A stretch of 64,000 bases of DNA, taken from Streptomyces sp. Ag109_O5-1. Its GTDB lineage: Bacteria; Actinomycetota; Actinomycetes; Streptomycetales; Streptomycetaceae. Positions 34,996 through 43,856 of the stretch are shown here, piece by piece. The stretch spans positions 173,860 to 237,859 of the forward strand of contig NZ_RKQF01000002.1 of NCBI RefSeq assembly GCF_003814875.1. Direction: 5' to 3'. The notes below the pieces were generated by a model. That model was not told the origin of the DNA, did not search any database, and was given only the letters and a program-made list of their open reading frames with translations. The position numbers and the translations under genes were made by a program. Numbering within the stretch: the first letter of the stretch is position 1; each line of letters opens with the position of its first letter.

Positions 34996-35118
34996 TCAGG
35001 CATGCGCCTCGCTGAGTTCCTGCAGGATCCGCTGGGCCAGGGCACGGACCAACTCGATTCCGTCCGCCGTACGCAGTGACTCCATCAGCCGGAGTAAGTC
35101 ATGCGGGGACAAGGCCAT
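34996..35118 (-). pseudogene. IS256-family transposase N-terminal fragment
   Basis: From an ATG at 35118 the minus strand encodes only 40 residues: MALSPHDLLRLMESLRTADG, then IELVRALAQRILQELSEAHA and a stop. IS256-family transposases of Streptomyces start with a similar LLxLxESLRxADGxELVRxLAERMLQELIEAE segment. The rest of the protein is missing. Confidence 0.55.
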
Positions 35119-35188
35119 CGCGTCACCTCTCGCTTCAACGAGCCTCTCTACTCGGTGAGTTGCGCGATGGCCGCCCCATGACCAGGGG

Positions 35189-35392
35189 CTATGCGTTGAT
35201 CGCTGCTACACCACTCGGCGGGACACCATCCCCACACAAGGCCTGCCGGTCCGGCACCCGAGGTCTGCCCTCGACCAGCTTCGGACCCTGTTCGGGCAGC
35301 AACGGCTCAATCAGCGACCACAGTTCATCCGACACAATCCACGGCCGCGACTGACGATTCCCCGCGACCAGACCAACGAGCCTGCAGGCCAA
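35189..35392 (-). pseudogene. IS5-family transposase N-terminal fragment
   Basis: The minus strand reads SRPWIVSDELWSLIEPLLPE, then QGPKLVEGRPRVPDRQALCG, the standard start of an IS5-type transposase. After ALCG the expected ILFVLHTGIQWE is replaced by unrelated sequence and a stop. The catalytic domain is lost. Confidence 0.8.
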
Positions 35393-35527
35393 TAGTCACA
35401 TGATCAACAACTTCCGTTAGGACCTCCAAAAAGCCGCGATCAAAGCGATCTCGGGGCGTGGGGGTCGGACAGGGGTTCGATTCTCGGTCCCGTTCGGGTG
35501 ATCGCGTACCGGCCGGCGCATGGAGGA

Positions 35528-35581
35528 AGGGCCTCCTGCACAACCCGGAGATGTCGAGTCACCGGAGTGCGGGGAGGCCCT
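35528..35581. repeat. Inverted repeat, possible IS end or terminator
   Basis: AGGGCCTCCTGCAC (35528-35541) and GTGCGGGGAGGCCCT (35567-35581) are complementary apart from one bulge. They could form a hairpin or be the terminal repeats of an excised element; IS fragments lie immediately to the left. Confidence 0.5.
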
Positions 35582-35640
35582 GTTGTCCCAGTCTGTCGTG
35601 TTCGCCGGGTCAGTGTCCCTCTCGCCTCTTGGAGCGGCCT

Positions 35641-35673
35641 ACCGCGCACCAGGTTGTTCAGCTCGGTGATCGC
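35641..35673 (-). repeat. 33-base copy of a histidine-kinase segment
   Basis: The minus strand here encodes AITELNNLVRG and matches 32 of 33 bases of 37968-38000, which encodes AIAELNNLVRG in the sensor kinase 2.3 kb away. The copy is inverted relative to the kinase gene. The flanks do not resemble the kinase. Confidence 0.7.
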
Positions 35674-35691
35674 GGTCCCTGCGTGTGGTGC

Positions 35692-36408
35692 TCACGCTTT
35701 CCCGTCGTCGCTTTCCCGGTCGCCGTCGGCGAGGTGCTCGCCCTGGCGAACGGGCGCGTGGGCTCCGCAGGGTCGGAAGCGGGCGAGGTATGCCGGGCTT
35801 GGGCCGCGGCGCTCGGTCAAGAGGAGGCCTGCGGCGTCGGCGAGCCGGTGCAGCCGGCCGAAGGGGATCCAGTGCCGGTCGAAGAACTCGCCGATCACCA
35901 GCCGCCCGCCTGGTGCCAGCACCCGTGCCACCTCGCGCAGTACCCGATCCGGCTCGGGGATCTCGCCGAGCGCGGCCACGGCGTATACGGCGTCGAATGT
36001 CCCGTCGGCGTAGGGCAGTTCACGTGCGTCCGAGCGGGTGGGCGTGATCGTCGCCAGGCCGTCGCGCTCTGCGCGGCACATCACGTGGTCGAGCATCTCC
36101 TGCTGGATGTCGAGCACATCGAGCCGTCCCTCCGGCCCGAGCTGCGGGGCGACGTGCAGCGACTGCAGGCCTGTCCCCGGGCCGATCTCCAGGATCCGCT
36201 CCCCCGGCCGCGGCCGCAGTACGGCGTCCATCCGGTCGGCTGTCAGGAACGGCAACGGCACGTCGAGCAGGCCGCGTTGGGCGTACGGATAGGGCGCCGT
36301 GTCGCCCAACCACCAGGCGGCGGCCAACGCGGCGCCCGCGCCGGCGGCGACCGCCCAGCGGGTCCGGGCCGGGATCGGGGCGACGGGGGCGGTGGTGATG
36401 CGGTGCAT
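35692..36408 (-). CDS. Membrane-anchored class I SAM-dependent methyltransferase
   Basis: Predicted 238 residues from the ATG at 36408. An N-terminal helix (RWAVAAGAGAALAAAWWLGD) probably anchors it. The catalytic domain has motif I ERILEIGPGTGLQSLHVAPQ, RLDVLDIQQEMLDHVM, DARELPYADGTFDAVYAVAA and VLAPGGRLVIGEFFDRHWIP. It resembles ubiquinone/menaquinone-biosynthesis-type methyltransferases but the substrate is unknown. It lies 53 nt after a small membrane-protein gene on the same strand and is probably in the same operon. Confidence 0.85.
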   Translation of the reverse strand: MHRITTAPVAPIPARTRWAVAAGAGAALAAAWWLGDTAPYPYAQRGLLDVPLPFLTADRMDAVLRPRPGERILEIGPGTGLQSLHVAPQLGPEGRLDVLDIQQEMLDHVMCRAERDGLATITPTRSDARELPYADGTFDAVYAVAALGEIPEPDRVLREVARVLAPGGRLVIGEFFDRHWIPFGRLHRLADAAGLLLTERRGPSPAYLARFRPCGAHAPVRQGEHLADGDRESDDGKA

Positions 36409-36461
36409 GGTGTTCTCCGGTGGATCGATTCGGTCCGTGGTACGTAGTCGGGCGGTCGGCG

Positions 36462-36941
36462 TCACGCGGGCCGGCTCAACGCCCGCAGCGCCAGCCGGCC
36501 GCACAGCGCGGCGAGCGGCAGCTCGGCGCCGAGCGCCATGGCGACCGCGGTGGCGAAGTCGCCGCCCGGGGCCGCGGTCGTGGTGTCGAACCAGGCGTCC
36601 ACCACAAGCAGCGTCGCAGTCGCGGCGGCTGTCAGGGCGTGCCGCCGGTCGCCGCGGGCGGCGAGGAGGCCGGTGGCGATCAGGCCGAGCGCCTCCAGCG
36701 CGTCGAGCCCGACCCAGGCGACCGGCCAGTGCGCCGCGGTCGCGGTGGCCGGCAGGCCGGTGGCCAGCACGTACAGCCACGGCAGCAGGGCGAGCCCGCA
36801 GGCGACCAGCAGCCCCCCGGCCCGCCGCATGCCCCGCGCCGGGCGCGGCTCCTCCGCCTCTTCGTGGAGCGGGATGACCTCGGCGCCGCCGAAGTCCTCG
36901 GCGCTGGCCACTTCCGCATCGCACAAATCCAGTTGACGCAT
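36462..36941 (-). CDS. Small four-helix membrane protein
   Basis: Predicted 159 residues from the ATG at 36941 (MRQLDLCDAEVASAEDFGGA). About 45 polar residues precede four hydrophobic helices: AGGLLVACGLALLPWLYVLA, HWPVAWVGLDALEALGLIAT, HALTAAATATLLVVDAWFDT and ALGAELPLAALCGRLALRAL. I do not recognise a named family. It is the first gene of a probable operon with the methyltransferase and is divergent from the two-component system, which may regulate it. Confidence 0.7.
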   Translation of the reverse strand: MRQLDLCDAEVASAEDFGGAEVIPLHEEAEEPRPARGMRRAGGLLVACGLALLPWLYVLATGLPATATAAHWPVAWVGLDALEALGLIATGLLAARGDRRHALTAAATATLLVVDAWFDTTTAAPGGDFATAVAMALGAELPLAALCGRLALRALSRPA

Positions 36942-37112
36942 CGTCTTCCCCCGCTCCCCGCCGGCTCTCCCCTTCACGTGCTCCACCCTCCGCCGCACAG
37001 CAGGGCGCCGTCAGTCACGCAGGGTTCCGACCCGGGGTGGAGATAAGTGCACCCCCGAACCGGGCGGGAGCGTCATGGCACGGGGATGGCCTGCGGCTTT
37101 ACCGTTTGACGC

Positions 37113-38396
37113 ATGCAACTCACGACGTGGCTGCAGCTGGTGCTGGGCCGGCCGTTCCGCAGGGCGGGACACCGGACCGCGCTCGTCGCCGCCGGCCTGC
37201 CGCTCCACCTCGCCGTGGTGCCACTGTGGCTCTGGCTGCTCGGCACGATGGCGGCGTTGGTGCCGGCCCCGACTCCGCTGCCCGTGCTGCTCACGCTCGT
37301 GGCGCTGCCCGTGCTGCTCACGCTCGTGGTGACACCCCTGCTGACCGTCGGGCAGCGGCGGCGCTACCGGGCGCTCGTCGCCAAGGACCTCCCGCGCCCC
37401 GCCGTACCCGGGCCGGGACGCAACTGGAAGTCGGCGGTGCGCCGGCTGACCACGCGGGCCTTGTGGCGGCAGGTCTGCTACCACGCCGTGGCGGGTCCGC
37501 TGTTCGCCGTCCTGGACCTCGCCGTCCTCGCCGTCTGGGCCGTCGCTCTCGTGGCCGCCTCCATCTACGTGTGGATCTGGGCGCTGCCCCCGCAGTGGCG
37601 GGTCACCGACGTCGGGCACACCACGCAGGCCGCGTACATCACCGCCGGCGGTCTCGCCCTGCTGTTCCTCGGGCCCCGGCTGACCGGCGCTCTGGTGCGG
37701 CTGGAGACCCGGGCGGCCGAGGTCCTGCTCGGCCCGAGCCGCACGGAGAAGCTGGCCCGCCGGGTCGCCGACCTCGCCGAGAGCCGGGCCGGAGTGCTCG
37801 ACGCCGCCGACACCGAGCGGCGGCGGATCGAGCGCGACCTGCACGACGGCGCGCAGCAGCGCCTCGTCTCGCTCGCCGTCAACCTGGGCCTGGCCAGGTC
37901 CACCCTCGGCGACCTGCCGGAGGACGCCCGCAAGGTGATCGACGAGGCGCACCGCGAGGCGAAGGAGGCGATCGCCGAGCTGAACAACCTGGTGCGCGGT
38001 CTGCATCCGGCCGTCCTTGAGGACCGCGGCCTCGACGCCGCGCTGTCCGGGGTCGCCGCCCGCCTCCCGATCCCGGTGCGCGTGGCGGTGGACCTGCCGC
38101 AGCGCCCCTCACCCACGGTCGAGGCCGTCGCGTACTTCGTGGTCTCCGAAGCCCTGACGAACGTGGTCAAACACGCCCAGGCGACCCGGGCGGACGTGAC
38201 CGTGGAGCGGATCGGGGAGACACTGCTGGTGGTCGTCGCGGACGACGGAGCGGGCGGCGCGGATCTCGCGGCGGCCGGCGGCACCGGGCTCGCCGGGCTC
38301 GCCAAGCGCGTCGCGTCCGTCGACGGCACGTTTTCCTGCCGCAGCCCCGCCGGGGGGCCGACCGTCATCACCGTGGAGCTGCCGTGCGCGCCGTGA
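37113..38396 (+). CDS. NarL-type sensor histidine kinase
   Basis: Predicted 427-residue membrane kinase. The N-terminal half has about five to six helices, partly formed by a 27-bp tandem duplication (37278-37331) giving LPVLLTLVA twice. The HisKA_3 box reads ERRRIERDLHDGAQQRLVSL with the phospho-accepting His. The ATPase domain has YFVVSEALTNVVKHAQAT (N box), VVVADDGAGGADL (G1) and GGTGLAGLAKRVASVDG (G2). It overlaps the response-regulator gene by 13 bases, so the pair is co-translated. Confidence 0.93.
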   Translation: MQLTTWLQLVLGRPFRRAGHRTALVAAGLPLHLAVVPLWLWLLGTMAALVPAPTPLPVLLTLVALPVLLTLVVTPLLTVGQRRRYRALVAKDLPRPAVPGPGRNWKSAVRRLTTRALWRQVCYHAVAGPLFAVLDLAVLAVWAVALVAASIYVWIWALPPQWRVTDVGHTTQAAYITAGGLALLFLGPRLTGALVRLETRAAEVLLGPSRTEKLARRVADLAESRAGVLDAADTERRRIERDLHDGAQQRLVSLAVNLGLARSTLGDLPEDARKVIDEAHREAKEAIAELNNLVRGLHPAVLEDRGLDAALSGVAARLPIPVRVAVDLPQRPSPTVEAVAYFVVSEALTNVVKHAQATRADVTVERIGETLLVVVADDGAGGADLAAAGGTGLAGLAKRVASVDGTFSCRSPAGGPTVITVELPCAP

Positions 38397-39034
38397 TCGC
38401 CGAGGATTCCCTCTTGCTGCGCATCGGCGTGGTCAAGGTGCTGGAGGCGGCCGGCTTCGAGATGTGCGCGCAAGTCGCCGACGCAGAAGGGCTGCTGGCG
38501 GCCGTCGAGGAGCACCGGCCCGACATCGCCGTGGTCGACGTGCGCATGCCGCCCGGCTTTACCGACGAGGGAGTGCGCGCCGCGCTGGTGATCCGCCGCC
38601 AGTACCCGCGTACCGCCGTGCTCCTGCTGTCGCAGTACGTGGAGGAGCGGTACGCGGCCGATCTGCTCGCCGCCAACACCTCGGGCGTCGGCTATCTGCT
38701 CAAGCAGCGGGTCGCCGACGTCGAGGAGTTCGCCGAGGCGGTACGCCGGGTGGCGGCCGGCGGCACCGCGCTCGACCCGCAGGTCGTCGCGCAGCTGCTG
38801 CTGCGCCGGCACAGCGATCCGCTCGACCGGCTGACGCCGCGCGAGCGGGAGGTGCTGGAGCTGATGGCGGGCGGCCGGTCCAACTCCGGCATCGCCGCCG
38901 AGCTGGTGGTGAGCGAGAGCGCGGTCGCCAAGCACATCAACAGCATCTTCACCAAGCTCGACCTGCCCAAGGCCGACGCCGACCACCGCCGCGTCCTGGC
39001 GGTGCTGCGCTTCCTGGGCGTTGCGACCGCATAG
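38384..39034 (+). CDS. LuxR/NarL-family response regulator
   Basis: Predicted 216 residues, GTG start inside the kinase gene. Receiver domain: MRAVIAEDSLLLRIGVVKVL with the acidic pair ED, and the phospho-Asp in PDIAVVDVRMPPGFTDEGVR. The C-terminal LuxR HTH has RLTPREREVLELMAGGRSNS and SESAVAKHINSIFTKLDL. It is the partner of the adjacent kinase. Targets may be the divergent membrane-protein/methyltransferase genes. Confidence 0.94.
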   Translation: MRAVIAEDSLLLRIGVVKVLEAAGFEMCAQVADAEGLLAAVEEHRPDIAVVDVRMPPGFTDEGVRAALVIRRQYPRTAVLLLSQYVEERYAADLLAANTSGVGYLLKQRVADVEEFAEAVRRVAAGGTALDPQVVAQLLLRRHSDPLDRLTPREREVLELMAGGRSNSGIAAELVVSESAVAKHINSIFTKLDLPKADADHRRVLAVLRFLGVATA

Positions 39035-39290
39035 TGCGCGATCCTGCCCGTATGCCCAGTCGACAATGGTGCTGATCGCCATTTGGTGGGGAATGCGGCG
39101 CCTTCGGACCCGTGCTCTTCACCAGGCTTTGCCGCGGTGGGCGTCGAAGGCGGTGGCCGTGGTGCGCAGGGCCACGGCATGGGTGGGGCCGGTCAGCGCT
39201 GGTGTATTCGCAGTCTTCGGGGGTTGGGCGGGGTGGCTCGGGCCGGTCGGCCGATGTCCGGAGCAGACGTGATGTCAGGGCGGCGTCGCG

Positions 39291-39883
39291 TCAGCGCCTT
39301 CGTCCCGGGTTCGGCGGCGCCGGTGCGGGGGATTCGGCCGGAGGTGGGGAGGATTGGCCGGGAGCGGCCGAGACCGTCTGCGGGCTGCGTTTTCGTGCGG
39401 CGAGAACGCGCTGCTCGTCGAGGTCCCCGCTCCTGGCGCCGCTGCGCAGCATGCTGGTGGCTTCGGCCAGGGCTGTGCGGGCGGCGGTGAGGTGGGGGGG
39501 GCGATCCGGTTCCGGGCGAAGTCGGCGTTGGCGCGCGGGTTGGCGTAGGCCGAGGTGAAGTGGTCGATGAAGAGCTGATCGGCCTGGGCGCCGCCGAGAG
39601 CGTTGATCGCGCCGCCAGCGGCGGCGACGGTGTGGGCGAGGTCCGTCGCGGTACGGGCGTGAGCTTTGCGGGCAGCCGGAGCGCCGGCGGCCATAGCCAC
39701 ACGGACGTCCTGGCCTTGGGCGGTCACCAGGGGGAGCAGCGTGGCGAGCTCGGTGAGGGCGCCGGACAGGTGCTGCACGTCCGGTCCCGGCGCGCTGTAG
39801 GCGAGCGGCAGGCGCTGGGAGAGGTCTTCGAACGCGTCGGCCAGGTAGTGCAGGTGGGCGGACACGGTGGGTGGCTGGTTCAT
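39291..39883 (-). pseudogene. Conserved hypothetical protein with a frameshift in a C8 tract
   Basis: The ATG at 39883 overlaps the upstream stop. The reading MNQPPTVSAHLHYLADAFED, PGPDVQHLSGALTELATLLP, AHARTATDLAHTVAAAGGAI and FTSAYANPRANADFARNRI is good helical protein. At a run of eight C on the coding strand (39494-39501) the coding signal moves to another frame, LTAARTALAEATSMLRSGAR and DLDEQRVLAARKRSPQT, ending at 39291. A ninth C would give one protein of about 197 residues. The family is unknown to me. Confidence 0.6.
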
Positions 39884-40389
39884 GCGGGACTCCGGGCCGG
39901 TGGACGGGCGGGCGGTGCGGCGGGAGACGTGGCGGGTGAAGGGGGCGGTGCTGGAGCAGGTGGCGTGCTGCGGGCGCGGGCCGCGCGGATCTGCGCAGGC
40001 GGCGGGCCGGCAGAGGGGCCGCGCCGGGCCGAGGGTGGCGGTGACGGTGGGCGGGTGCCGGTGGTCCAGCGGTGCCGGACGTCGTCGAGGACGCCGAGGG
40101 CAGCCAGGGCCTGGCTGATGAGCCGGCCAGGTGCCAGGGCATCGATGGCGGCAAGGTCGTGGATCGCCTGGGCGCAGGCGGCGGTGCGCAGGAGCGCGGA
40201 GCGGTCGACCTGTTCGCCGAGCCACCCGGCGCTGCCCGGCCCGACGCCGTCGCAGATGGCCGTGATGCGCTCGGTTGTCGTGGTGCCGTCGGCGACCAGG
40301 CCGCGCCGCTGGGCCTCCAACGGCCCGAGGCCTACCTGCGGCACCTGGTCTGAGCGGATGTCAGAGGTCCCTGCGAAGATCACGGCCAT
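39880..40389 (-). CDS. Conserved hypothetical protein, coupled to the next gene
   Basis: Predicted 169 residues from the ATG at 40389. The N-terminal half is helical (GTTTTERITAICDGVGPGSA, RTAACAQAIHDLAAIDALAP, GRLISQALAALGVLDDVRHR); the C-terminal half is a Pro/Ala-rich tail. The stop overlaps the next ATG. Its start codon overlaps, on the opposite strand, the start of the HEAT-repeat gene (both use the CCATGG at 40386-40391). A start further inside is possible. No family recognised. Confidence 0.55.
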   Translation of the reverse strand: MAVIFAGTSDIRSDQVPQVGLGPLEAQRRGLVADGTTTTERITAICDGVGPGSAGWLGEQVDRSALLRTAACAQAIHDLAAIDALAPGRLISQALAALGVLDDVRHRWTTGTRPPSPPPSARRGPSAGPPPAQIRAARARSTPPAPAPPPSPATSPAAPPARPPARSPA

Positions 40390-42535
40390 GGAGCTCCTCA
40401 CCGCCCTCGCCGGGCTCGACGCCCACCCCTGGGCCACCGTCAACCACGCCTACGGCCCCGCCGAGGACCTGCCCGGGTTGTTGCGCACCTTCGCCGAGGG
40501 CGGTGCGGACGCCGAGGAGGCGCTGGACGAGCTGTACGGCTCGATCGTGCACCAGGGCACCGTGTACGCGGCCAGCGTGGACGCCGCCCCGTACCTCGCC
40601 CGCATCGCCGCCTCCGGCCGGCAGACCGTCGACGCGCTTCGGCTGCTCGGCTGTCTCGCCGAGAGCGAGGACGAATACGGCGTCGAGCCGGGTGCCGTCC
40701 GGGCCGCCGTGACCGCCCAACTGCCATTGCTCATAACGCTGCTGGCCGATGAGGACGCCGCCGTCCGGCAGGCGGCCGGCTGGACGGTCGGCCACACCCG
40801 GGACATCTGCACCGCCCTGCCCGCCGTCCGGGCCCGCCTGGCTGCCGAGACCGAGCCCGCAGTCCGGGCCGAACTCCTCACCGCGTACGGCCGGTTGGAC
40901 CGCACGGGCGCCGTCGCCGAGGCCCGCGCCCTGCTCGGCCCGGACACGCCCGCGCCGCTGCGCCTGGCCGCCGTGTTCGCCGCGTTGGACGCCGAGGAGC
41001 CGTGGCTCGCCGCGCACCGCGACGCCGTCCTCGGCCTGTTGCCCGCGCGCGAGACGGCCAGGTCCGGCTACGCGGACGAGCACCGGGAGCCGCTGCGCAC
41101 TGTCGTCGGGATCCTGCTGGGGCGGGACACCGACGCCGACCGCGAGAGTGCCCTCGCGTTGCTCGACGCCGCGCTGCGTGACGAGCGTCCCGAGGTGCGG
41201 GCCGAGGCCCTGTGGGCGGCCGACCGCGCCTGCACCCTGTCCCGCAGCGCTCCGCAGCGGCTGATCCCCGCGATCGCCCCGCTCGCCGCCGACTGGGCGG
41301 CCGCCCAACTGCTGGGCAAGATCGGCCCGGCGGCCGCTGAGGCCGCGCCCGTCCTCGTCGAACTCGCCGCGCAGCCGGACGACGAGGCGGCCGACCAGGC
41401 CCTCGCCGCGCTCGTCCTGGTGGCGCCGCAGGCCGCCGCCCCGCTGCTGGCCCGGGCCCTCGGCCGGCGCCCCCGCGCCATGCAGTGCGCCGCCGGCTCC
41501 CACGCTCCGGCCGATGCGCCCTTCCCGTTCGACCCGGAACTCTTCGCTGCGGTCCGCGCTCGCCTGGCCACCAAGGTGCTGGAGCGTCCCGAGGGGTGCA
41601 AGGACTGCGGTTGCTCGACGACCGAGGACCACAACGACACCGCCCAACTGGTCCACCTGCTGCGGCAATGGGGCCCACAGGCCGTCGAGGCGCTGCCCGA
41701 ACTGTGCGCCGTCCTGCCCCGGTTCCAGTACGCGGCCACCGCGATCACCGCCGTCGCCGCCGGCATCGGGCCGGAGCAGCGCGAGCAGACCGCCACCGCC
41801 CTGCGAGCCGACGCCCGGAAGCTGTTGGTGGCGCAGGCACTGCACGAGCTGACCGGCGAGACCGGGCCGCTGTTCGCCGCCGCCGAGGCGGCGCTCGCCA
41901 CCGGTGCGCGCGGCGGCGGAGAAGCCGCCCGCGTCTTGGCCGACCTCGGCCCGGCGGCCGCCCGCCTCACCCCGGCCCTGCGGACGGCGCTCGGCCGCAC
42001 CATCGACCGCGACACCACGCCGGAGGTGGACACCGACCTCGCCCTGGCTCTCGCCCTGTGGCGGATCACCGGTGCGGCGGCCGAGGTCGTCCCGGTGCTG
42101 GCCTCGGTGTTCGACAGAAGCGAGGGCCGGCGGTGGTTCCACTGGACGGCCGCCCGCGCCGCCCGCGAGATCGCCGTGCTCGGCCCGGCCGGGCGCCCGC
42201 TGACCGCTCGGCTCCAAGCTCTCCTCGACGACCCGGCCCAAGCACCCTCGGCCGTCCTCGGACTGCTCGCCGTCGCCGATCCGGCCGACCTCGACCGCGC
42301 CCGCCTCGCCGAGGCGGTGCTGCACTCGGCCGAGACCCGCGCCGATCTCAAGGGCGCCTGCGAGGCCCTGCGGGCGCTCGGCGCCGCCGCCCTGACGCCG
42401 GAGCAGCACGACCGGCTGGCCGCGCTCGCCACCGGGGACCGCCGCCTGGTCGTCTCCGGGTCCGACCACGCGATGATCCGCGAGGACGAACAGCTGCGCG
42501 CCGCGCTGGCGTCTGTCCTCGACCGGGTCGCCTGA
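40388..42535 (+). CDS. HEAT-repeat protein
   Basis: Predicted 715 residues. The frame is open far upstream, but coding character begins at the ATG at 40388 (MELLTALAGLDAHPWATVNH). Nearly the whole protein is built of paired helices: APYLARIAASGRQTVDALRL, LLADEDAAVRQAAGWTVGHT, ALRDERPEVRAEALWAADRA and others. A Cys cluster, EGCKDCGCSTTEDHND, near residue 400 could bind a metal. HEAT scaffolds bind proteins or nucleic acids; no enzymatic domain is visible. A near-perfect terminator follows at 42545. Confidence 0.8.
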   Translation: MELLTALAGLDAHPWATVNHAYGPAEDLPGLLRTFAEGGADAEEALDELYGSIVHQGTVYAASVDAAPYLARIAASGRQTVDALRLLGCLAESEDEYGVEPGAVRAAVTAQLPLLITLLADEDAAVRQAAGWTVGHTRDICTALPAVRARLAAETEPAVRAELLTAYGRLDRTGAVAEARALLGPDTPAPLRLAAVFAALDAEEPWLAAHRDAVLGLLPARETARSGYADEHREPLRTVVGILLGRDTDADRESALALLDAALRDERPEVRAEALWAADRACTLSRSAPQRLIPAIAPLAADWAAAQLLGKIGPAAAEAAPVLVELAAQPDDEAADQALAALVLVAPQAAAPLLARALGRRPRAMQCAAGSHAPADAPFPFDPELFAAVRARLATKVLERPEGCKDCGCSTTEDHNDTAQLVHLLRQWGPQAVEALPELCAVLPRFQYAATAITAVAAGIGPEQREQTATALRADARKLLVAQALHELTGETGPLFAAAEAALATGARGGGEAARVLADLGPAAARLTPALRTALGRTIDRDTTPEVDTDLALALALWRITGAAAEVVPVLASVFDRSEGRRWFHWTAARAAREIAVLGPAGRPLTARLQALLDDPAQAPSAVLGLLAVADPADLDRARLAEAVLHSAETRADLKGACEALRALGAAALTPEQHDRLAALATGDRRLVVSGSDHAMIREDEQLRAALASVLDRVA

Positions 42536-42544
42536 GGCCCAGGT

Positions 42545-42605
42545 CCTCTCTTTCGGATCTTGCCGGTGCCCAACGCCGCGCGCCCAGGAAGATCCCAAAG
42601 AGAGG
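42545..42605. terminator. Terminator between convergent genes
   Basis: CCTCTCTTTCGGATCTT (42545-42561) pairs with AAGATCCCAAAGAGAGG (42589-42605) with one mismatch, between the HEAT-protein stop and the convergent gene at 42613. Confidence 0.75.
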
Positions 42606-42612
42606 GCCCAGA

Positions 42613-42921
42613 TCAGATGCCCGCTTGGTCACCTTGGTCGCCATTCCGCTCGACGGCATCCATGAACTGCTCATGCACCCGCAGTTCGCGCCCCCTGCCT
42701 GGACTCGTCAGGACGATGGTCTTCGCCTCGCCAAGGGCTTCGGGACCCACCCCACGTAGCTCGCGCGTGATCATCACCGCATCGAGTACCTCGACTCGGC
42801 GCTCACTCAGCAGCCGCTGCACAGCAGCCTTCCCGCCATCACCCGTCAGCAGCGGCCGGCACTCGTTGACGAGCGCCTCAAGCCGAGCAGTCCTCTCCGG
42901 ATGAAGCCCGCTGATCGCCAT
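42613..42921 (-). CDS. Small conserved hypothetical protein
   Basis: Predicted 102 residues from the ATG at 42921 (MAISGLHPERTARLEALVNE). It is helical and charged: GDGGKAAVQRLLSERRVEVL, DAVMITRELRGVGPEALGEA and VHEQFMDAVERNGDQ. No signal peptide or membrane helix. I do not recognise the family. Confidence 0.55.
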   Translation of the reverse strand: MAISGLHPERTARLEALVNECRPLLTGDGGKAAVQRLLSERRVEVLDAVMITRELRGVGPEALGEAKTIVLTSPGRGRELRVHEQFMDAVERNGDQGDQAGI

Positions 42922-43110
42922 CCCGTCGTCCCTCCATCACGCCCAGGCCCTTCCTCGATCATCCCCGACGCCGGCAGCATCGGGCGATTGCCCGCCGAGC
43001 AGGAGGCACTGCGAAACGCGAGTGCAGTCGCTGCTCGGCGTCCGACACAAGTTCCGCGACCCGTCACGGTGAGTTACTGACGCTCTGGCAGCGACGGCTA
43101 GGCTTTCCGG

Positions 43111-43605
43111 ATGCCGTCTGTGAATCTGCGTCATTCCGTTCGCGCGATCATCCTCGACGAAGATGACCGCATCCTCCTGTGCCGATTTGCGATCCCGGAC
43201 CCGGCGGGGACAGTCGTGTGGGCGACTCCCGGCGGAGGGATCGAACGAGGTGAGACGCCGCTCGGCGCGTTGCGTCGCGAAGTGCGGGAAGAGGTCGGTC
43301 TCATGATCGAGACAGACCCGCCGCATGTCTGGCACCAGGAGGTCGTGGCGCCGGGTCACGCAGCGGGCTACGACGGCGTGGTCAATGACTACTTCCTCGT
43401 GCGCACTGCGCAGTTCGAGCCTCGCGGGACCATGTCCGACGACGAACTCGCGGCCGAGAACATCACCGGGCTGAAGTGGTGGTCCTTGCGAGACGTCGCC
43501 GGTTATCACGGTCTTGACCTGTTCTCTCCCCGGGACCTCGCCGGACCTCTGGGCTCATTGATCACCTCAGGAGCTCCGGAGGAGCCGGTGCTGCTCGGCC
43601 TGTGA
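43111..43605 (+). CDS. NUDIX hydrolase
   Basis: Predicted 164 residues. The Nudix box GGGIERGETPLGALRREVRE continues as EVGL and fits Gx5Ex7REx2EExG fully, so it should hydrolyse a nucleoside diphosphate linked to another group with Mg2+. Other parts: LRHSVRAIILDEDDRILLCR, YDGVVNDYFLVRTAQFEPRG and GLKWWSLRDVAGY. It stands alone between an uncharacterised gene and the IS200/IS605 element. Confidence 0.92.
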   Translation: MPSVNLRHSVRAIILDEDDRILLCRFAIPDPAGTVVWATPGGGIERGETPLGALRREVREEVGLMIETDPPHVWHQEVVAPGHAAGYDGVVNDYFLVRTAQFEPRGTMSDDELAAENITGLKWWSLRDVAGYHGLDLFSPRDLAGPLGSLITSGAPEEPVLLGL

Positions 43606-43767
43606 GGCGAACCGGCCCGTCACGCCTTCCGGGTCCGGTCGTGTGGTCGGGCAGCCGGGCTCCAGATCTGCTGCGGGTCCGTATCCCGGCTGCGCATCGT
43701 CAGGCGAGAAGGACGCCTTTTCGAAGAAGTGGGAATCCGGCGCGGCCCTCCGTCCCTTGGTCTTCGC

Positions 43768-43832
43768 AGGGAATTCCGGTCTTCAGGCCGGGCGGGAATG
43801 CGATCCTCGGCCCGGAGGCGCGAAGCGCCGGA
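43768..43832 (+). other. Hairpin-rich IS200/IS605 end-like sequence
   Basis: GGGAATTCCGGTCTTCAGGC and CGGGCGGGAATGCGATCC resemble the conserved right-end/guide-RNA tail of IS605-type elements, where a CCGGxxTTCAGGCCGGG hairpin is followed by the guide. A second hairpin (GGCGC-GAA-GCGCC, about 43815-43830) follows. They lie 25-90 bases beyond the tnpA stop, where the left end of this element should be, so the first hairpin may come from another lost copy. Confidence 0.4.
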
Positions 43833-43856
43833 GTTCTCTGCTCTTTGGGGTGACGG

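Noticed and set aside
35430..35520. Possible tRNA 3' end (GGGGTTCGATTCTCGGTCCC)
   Set aside because: It resembles a T-arm, but no acceptor, D-arm or anticodon arm can be built upstream, so no tRNA is called. A decayed attachment site remains possible.
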